Shown piece after piece: positions 21,924 through 27,957 of a stretch of 27,957 bases of DNA. The DNA is from JBBCJM01 sp037190175 (GTDB lineage: Bacteria > Pseudomonadota > Alphaproteobacteria > Rhodobacterales > Rhodobacteraceae), in NCBI GenBank assembly GCA_037190175.1, contig JBBCJM010000271.1:1-27957 (forward strand). Reading direction: 5' to 3'. Below the pieces are notes generated by a model. It was not told where the DNA came from. It ran no database searches and saw only the letters and a list, made by a program, of their open reading frames with translations. Positions within the stretch are counted from its first letter, which is position 1, and each line of letters opens with the position of its first letter. A program made the position numbers and the translations under genes.

Positions 21924-22823
21924 CTACCGCTTCCCCGCCTTCTCTTCCGCCTCCAGCAGCGCCTGCACGATGCGCAGGGGCTGGGTCATGTCCTCGTAGG
22001 CCCGGGTGATGTCGGACAGGAGCTTGTCCCGCCCCGCGATGAGCCCGCCGATGCGGAAGAGGTCGCGCTTCTGCCGGATCGCCACCCAGGTGCGGGCGCC
22101 GTCGGACAGCGCGGAATAGAGCCGCACGTCGGCCCCGAACTGGGGCGCGAGCGAGGTCAGGATGTCCAGCACCGCGCGCAGCGCCGGCGCCTCTCCGGCC
22201 GCGGCGGTGGACCAGATGCCATAGGTCTCGCCGCCCCGGTGGATGCTGTCCAGCGGGATCAGGTCCTTCACCTCGATGCGGCCCGCCATGCCGAACAGGC
22301 CGCGGGTCTCGCCCTCGGCCACCATCAGGAACACCGGCAGGGACACGGCATTGCGGAACTCCATGACCACGCCGTCGAAGAGCACCCGGGAATGCCTGCC
22401 GCCGCTCTCGACCTTCACCTCGCCGAAGCGGATCTCGCGCCCGCCGATCCGGCCGCTCAGGATATCCTCGGCCGTGCGATGCGCGGCGCGCGGCAGCATC
22501 CGCGGGGGCAGGCTGTGGAGAAACTCCTTGCTCTCGGGCAGATAGTCCAGGTCCAGCGTCTGGGCGAGTTGCGGCATCAGCAGCTTTTCGTGGCCGCGGC
22601 GGGCGCGCTTCACCATCCAGGCCGCCCCGAACAGCGCCAGCACGCCCAGGATGCCGCTGATGTGGATGCTGGTGCCCAGGGCGTCGGGGTAGCTGAAGGT
22701 CAGCCACAGGAAGATCACCCCGCTGATGCCCAGAGCCACCGAGCCTGCCCAGCCCTCGATCTGACAGCGCAGCAGCCGGGGCCGCAGGTCGTCGACGATG
22801 GCGGCGATATCGCGGTCAGGCAT
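21924..22823 (-). CDS. DUF3137-like membrane protein
   Basis: This 299-residue protein has two adjacent membrane helices near residues 25-48 and 52-70 (SVALGISGVIFLWLTF, ISGILGVLALFGAAW). A cytoplasmic domain follows, with the DUF3137-like pattern LLMPQLAQTLDLDYLPE, SGRIGGREIRFGEVKVESG and VLFDGVVMEF. The function of the family is unknown. The ATG at 22823 begins MPDRDIAAIVDDLRP and overlaps the upstream P-loop gene by eight bases; an ATG at 22970 would add a Pro-rich run inside that gene. It is the last gene of the aminotransferase/P-loop unit and ends just before twin palindromes. Confidence 0.75.
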   Translation of the reverse strand: MPDRDIAAIVDDLRPRLLRCQIEGWAGSVALGISGVIFLWLTFSYPDALGTSIHISGILGVLALFGAAWMVKRARRGHEKLLMPQLAQTLDLDYLPESKEFLHSLPPRMLPRAAHRTAEDILSGRIGGREIRFGEVKVESGGRHSRVLFDGVVMEFRNAVSLPVFLMVAEGETRGLFGMAGRIEVKDLIPLDSIHRGGETYGIWSTAAAGEAPALRAVLDILTSLAPQFGADVRLYSALSDGARTWVAIRQKRDLFRIGGLIAGRDKLLSDITRAYEDMTQPLRIVQALLEAEEKAGKR

Positions 22824-23532
22824 GGGATCGCAACCTTTCGTAGAAGGGCAGCGCCCGGTCGGCCAGATGCCGCCAGGCCGGGGGCAGGTCGGGCAGGGGC
22901 CCCTCCGCCCGGTCGAAGCCGGTGGAGGCATGGACGGCATGATACCAGTGCGGCGCCCAGGCCCCGTCATAGGGTTTCGGGCCGGCGGGCCAGGACAGCA
23001 TCGCCTCGGTGAAGGGGATGCCCAGCCGGGCGCAGAGCCGCGCCAGCGCCCCGGCCGGATCGGCGCGGATATCGGCGCTGTCCACCACCGGGGGCGCGGC
23101 GCCCAGCCGCTGGGCCTCGCGGTCGAACAGCTCCGCCTGCTGGCGGAAGCCGATGTCGTCCAGCGTCGGATCCTCGCGTTTCGCGGCGTAGGAGGCCACC
23201 ACCCGCGCCGGGTGGCGGATCAGGAAGACGTTCACGCAGGCCGCCATGAAGTCCAGCGGAAAGCCGGGCAGCATGTGCAGGGTCATGTGCTTCTGATACC
23301 AGAGCGGCTTGCCCTCCGGCGCCGGCCCGGCGCAGGCCGCGGCCACCCTTGCCGGATCGCGCTCGCCCGCCGCGATCACCTGGTCCCGCATCGGATGGGC
23401 GATGCCGGTGGCGGCCAGATAGGCGGCGTAGAAGGGTTCGTCCCACACCGCGCAGTCGCCGCGGGCGGCGAAGGCATACATCAGCGCGGTGGACAGGTTG
23501 CGCGGCCCGCTCCACATCGCGATCCGCATCAC
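22816..23532 (-). CDS. P-loop sulfotransferase-like protein
   Basis: This 238-residue protein begins with MRIAMWSGPRNLSTALMYAF, a sulfotransferase-type 5' PSB/P-loop. It also has the NVFLIRHPARVVASY segment that normally contains the 3'-phosphate-binding Arg and Ser of PAPS-using enzymes. So PAPS or a similar nucleotide could bind, but no acceptor is known. It overlaps the class IV aminotransferase upstream by four bases (ATGA) and the DUF3137-like gene downstream. From memory, plant proteins annotated branched-chain-aminotransferase-like join this P-loop domain to the same aminotransferase type in one chain. Confidence 0.8.
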   Translation of the reverse strand: MMRIAMWSGPRNLSTALMYAFAARGDCAVWDEPFYAAYLAATGIAHPMRDQVIAAGERDPARVAAACAGPAPEGKPLWYQKHMTLHMLPGFPLDFMAACVNVFLIRHPARVVASYAAKREDPTLDDIGFRQQAELFDREAQRLGAAPPVVDSADIRADPAGALARLCARLGIPFTEAMLSWPAGPKPYDGAWAPHWYHAVHASTGFDRAEGPLPDLPPAWRHLADRALPFYERLRSHA

Positions 23533-24425
23533 GCCCCCACCAATGCCTTGTAGAGCCCGCGGATCCGCTCCGTCACCGGCCCCATCCGCCCCTCGCCGAT
23601 CACCCGGCCGTCCACCATCCCCACCGGGGTCTGCGCCCCGAAGGTGCCGGTCAGGAACATCTCGTCCGCCGAATAGACGTCGACCAGCGAGAAGTTGCGC
23701 TCATGCGCCGGGATGCCGTTGGCGCGGGCGAGCGCCAGCACCTTGGCCCGCGTGATCCCGTTCATGCAGTAGTCGCCGGTACTGGTCCACAGCTCCCCCT
23801 TGCGCACGATGAAGACGTTGCAGGCGTTGGTGGTGTTCACGAAACCATGCACGTCCAGCATCAGCGCCTCGTCCGCGCCGGCCTTTTCCGCGGCGATGCA
23901 GGCGAGGATGCAGTTGAGCTTGGAATGCGAGTTCAGCTTGGGGTCCTGCGTCATCGGCAGGCCGCGCAGGTGGGGCACGGTGGCCAGGCGGATGGGCCGC
24001 GGCAGGCTGGGCCGCGAATGTTCCATGATGATCGCCACGGTCGGCCCCTGCCGGCTGAGCCGCGGATGCTGGAAGGGGCGGCTCTTGACCCCCCGCGTCA
24101 CCATCAGCCGGGCATGGGCGTCGGTGGTCATGCCGTTGGCGGCCTGGGTGTCGAGGATGGCCCGGGTGATCTCCGCCCGCGTCATCCCGATGGTCAGGTC
24201 GATCGCCTTCGCCGCCTCGAACAGCCGGTCCAGATGTTCGTCCAGGAAGGCCCAGCGGTTGCCGTAGAGCCGGATCCCCTCCCACACCCCGTCGCCCAGC
24301 ATGAAGCCGGAATCATAGACCGAGACCACCGCCTGCGCCTTGGGGACGATCCGGCCGTTCAGGTAGAGCATCAGGCTCTCGTTGCGGGCGTCTTCCTCGG
24401 CCTGGTGGGTGCTGACGTGATCCAT
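23529..24425 (-). CDS. Class IV PLP aminotransferase (branched-chain/D-amino-acid type)
   Basis: This 298-residue fold-type IV PLP enzyme probably transaminates a branched-chain, D- or related amino acid. The PLP lysine is Lys169 in NSHSKLNCILA. Other family features are VYDSGFMLGDGVWEGIRLY at 36-54, ADEALMLDVHGFVNTTNACNVF and FLTGTFGAQTPV near the phosphate-binding end. Substrate class cannot be decided. The ATG at 24425 is close to the REP-like element, and the stop overlaps the sulfotransferase-like gene by four bases. This close pairing argues for a shared pathway. Confidence 0.87.
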   Translation of the reverse strand: MDHVSTHQAEEDARNESLMLYLNGRIVPKAQAVVSVYDSGFMLGDGVWEGIRLYGNRWAFLDEHLDRLFEAAKAIDLTIGMTRAEITRAILDTQAANGMTTDAHARLMVTRGVKSRPFQHPRLSRQGPTVAIIMEHSRPSLPRPIRLATVPHLRGLPMTQDPKLNSHSKLNCILACIAAEKAGADEALMLDVHGFVNTTNACNVFIVRKGELWTSTGDYCMNGITRAKVLALARANGIPAHERNFSLVDVYSADEMFLTGTFGAQTPVGMVDGRVIGEGRMGPVTERIRGLYKALVGA

Positions 24426-24439
24426 GATGCGGTCCGGGT

Positions 24440-24504
24440 GGTGGGCATATTGCCCACCCTACGCCGGGAGGCGCAGTCTGGGTAGGGTGGGCAATATGCC
24501 CACC
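24440..24504. repeat. REP-doublet-like element with 23-bp perfect inverted repeats
   Basis: Two 23-bp arms, 24440-24462 and 24482-24504, are exact reverse complements, separated by 19 nt. Each arm is itself a hairpin (GGTGGGCA and TGCCCACC around a 3-nt centre) with a CCTAC or GTAGG tail pointing inward. The design is that of a REPIN/BIME or small non-autonomous transposable element. It fills almost the whole gap between the sugar-kinase stop, which overlaps its last base, and the aminotransferase ATG. It may terminate or attenuate transcription between them. Confidence 0.7.
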
Positions 24505-25360
24505 TAGATGCGCGCAAGGAAGGCCTCCACCTCGAAGGCGGTGGGGATCGCCGGGGCGGCGCCGGGGCGGGTGACCTGGATGGCGGCGGCGGCGGCGGCC
24601 TGGCGCAGGGCGGCCTCGCGGGGCAGGCCCAGGTCCAGCGCGGCGGCGAGCCAGCCGACGAAGGTGTCGCCGGCGCCGGTGGTGTCGACCGGCTGCACCC
24701 GGAAGGCGGGCTGCACCAGCGGCTCCCGGCCCGGCGCCCGCCATTCCGCCCCCCGGGCGCCCAGCGTCACGATCATCTCCACCGGCGGCAGGCTGCCCAT
24801 GGCGGCGACCAGCGCCCTGGCCTCGCCCTCGTTCACCGCCAGCAGCCCGACGTGATCGACCACCGCGCGGACCGAGGCGGGGTCGAAGGGGGCGGCGGAA
24901 TAGATCACCTGCACCCCGCGGGCATGGGCCAGCGCCGCGGCCTGGGCCTGCGCCGAGGTCTCGTTCTGCATCAGCAGGCGGTCGCCCGGCGCGGCCGCCC
25001 CCAACGCGGCGACATGGGCCGACCCCAGCGCCCGGTTGGCGCCGGGGAAGATCGTGATCGCGTTCTCGCCGGCGTCATCGACGCAGATGATCGCATGGCC
25101 CGTGGCGGTCGTTTCACGCGAGACATGGCGCACGTCCACGCCATAGCCCGCCATCGCCTCCACCGCCGCGCCGCCCTCCGGCCCCACCGCGCCGACGTGC
25201 AGCACCCGCGCCCCGGCCCGCGCCGCCGCCACCGACTGGTTCGCCCCCTTGCCGCCCAGCGCGGCGCTGTAGCCCTTGGCCGCCAGCGTCTCGCCCGGGG
25301 CCGGGATGTGCGGCACCAGATAGATGTGGTCGATGTTGATCGAGCCCAGGTTCCAGACCG

Positions 25361-25364
<4 letters not shown>
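24504..25364 (-). CDS. rbsK: Ribokinase-type PfkB sugar kinase
   Basis: This 286-residue enzyme has the PfkB signatures: SAALGGKGANQSVAAARAGA near residues 33-52 and DTTGAGDTFVGWLAAAL near 228-244, with the catalytic Asp in GAGD. The short opening NLGSINIDHIYLVPHIPAPGETL is characteristic of ribokinases, so ribose phosphorylation is likely. No ribose transporter or regulator is nearby, so another pentose or nucleoside is possible. The ATG at 25364 overlaps the malic-enzyme stop (ATGA), which indicates co-translation. The stop TAG falls on the edge of the REP-like element. Confidence 0.85.
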
Positions 25365-27622
<2,258 letters not shown>

Positions 27623-27692
27623 CGGCGCGTCCTCCCCCAAAGGCCCGGCGGTGATAGCGCCCGGTGGGGCAGGTGACAACGCTGGCGTGGCC

Positions 27693-27957
27693 TCAACCCG
27701 CCAGCCGCCGCAGGAAGGGCCGCGCCTGCAAGAGCTCGTCCAGCCGCTCGGGGAAGGCGTCGCGCATCCGGGCCAGCGCCCATTGCAGGTCCTCGTCGCG
27801 CCCGGCCTTCACCGCGCGCCAGACCATCTGCACCAGCGTGAAGGCCCGCCCCGGGTCGGCCAGATGCGCGGCCCGCAGCGCGCGCAGCTCGCCCACCGCA
27901 TCGCCGGTGGCGTGCAGCGCCTCGGCCAGCAGGGTGCAGAGCGCGGGGTCGCCCGCC
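27693..27957 (-). CDS. Unrecognised protein, C-terminal part only
   Basis: The frame is open to the window edge, giving at least 87 C-terminal residues. I do not recognise it. The sequence is Ala/Leu/Arg-rich and helical, with a repeated helix-turn pattern (ELRALRAAHLADPGRAFTLVQMVW, then EDLQWALARMRDAFPERLDELL) that could be part of a helical-repeat domain. A GTG at 27896 is in frame, but upstream coding (ALCTLLAEALHATGDA) reads well, so the true start is probably outside. It ends 70 nt before maeB on the same strand, so co-transcription is possible. Confidence 0.55.
   Translation of the reverse strand, partial: AGDPALCTLLAEALHATGDAVGELRALRAAHLADPGRAFTLVQMVWRAVKAGRDEDLQWALARMRDAFPERLDELLQARPFLRRLAG

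Overview
The window is GC-rich, densely packed alphaproteobacterial chromosome. Gene content points to Rhodobacterales/Paracoccaceae: an lptC-lptA-lptB-hpf-ptsN string, a NavAb-type sodium channel, paired long ABC exporters, a receiver-PP2C phosphatase facing an Hpt protein, and a MaeB-type malic enzyme. This family-level guess comes from gene content and codon/GC style, not from a marker gene. No rRNA, tRNA, CRISPR array, IS element or prophage was seen.

Region 1 (1-2.9 kb, + strand) carries the LPS-export genes lptC (3' end only), lptA and lptB, coupled by start/stop overlaps. A 226-nt structured gap with a candidate promoter follows, then hpf and ptsN. The rpoN gene that sits between lptB and hpf in E. 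coli is absent. Region 2 (2.9-12.1 kb, - strand) is a long co-directional run, read from right to left: hslO, CoA-type Nudix, cca, a 10-codon micro-ORF, two ABC exporter half-transporters, a TrmA/RlmD-type RNA methyltransferase, a voltage-gated Na+ channel and an L,D-transpeptidase-fold lipoprotein. Most junctions are ATGA/GTGA overlaps or short gaps. Region 3 (12.1-16.7 kb) has a second Nudix gene, a G-rich double-hairpin convergent region, a receiver+PP2C phosphatase divergent from a lone Hpt protein, ilvA (threonine ammonia-lyase) and a six-helix membrane protein.

Region 4 (16.7-20.4 kb) holds argG, then a compact lower-GC cassette (17,954-18,719) with a TacT-like GNAT acetyltransferase and an unrecognised 77-aa partner, then a PiT phosphate transporter. 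The cassette is the best candidate for an undescribed small system, a possible toxin-antitoxin pair with a non-standard antitoxin. Region 5 (20.4-28 kb) has a MetE-C-like methyltransferase preceded by a strong 40-bp dyad, an SCP2 protein, twin 20-bp palindromes, a DUF3137-like membrane protein, a P-loop sulfotransferase-like gene overlapping a class IV aminotransferase, a REP-doublet-like 65-bp element, a ribokinase-type sugar kinase, MaeB malic enzyme and the 3' part of an unrecognised gene.

Most genes are housekeeping: envelope export, translation and ribosome hibernation, tRNA maturation, redox chaperone, amino-acid and C4 metabolism. Novelty is concentrated in the GNAT cassette, the aminotransferase/P-loop pair, the micro-ORF before the ABC exporters, and several palindromic intergenic elements.
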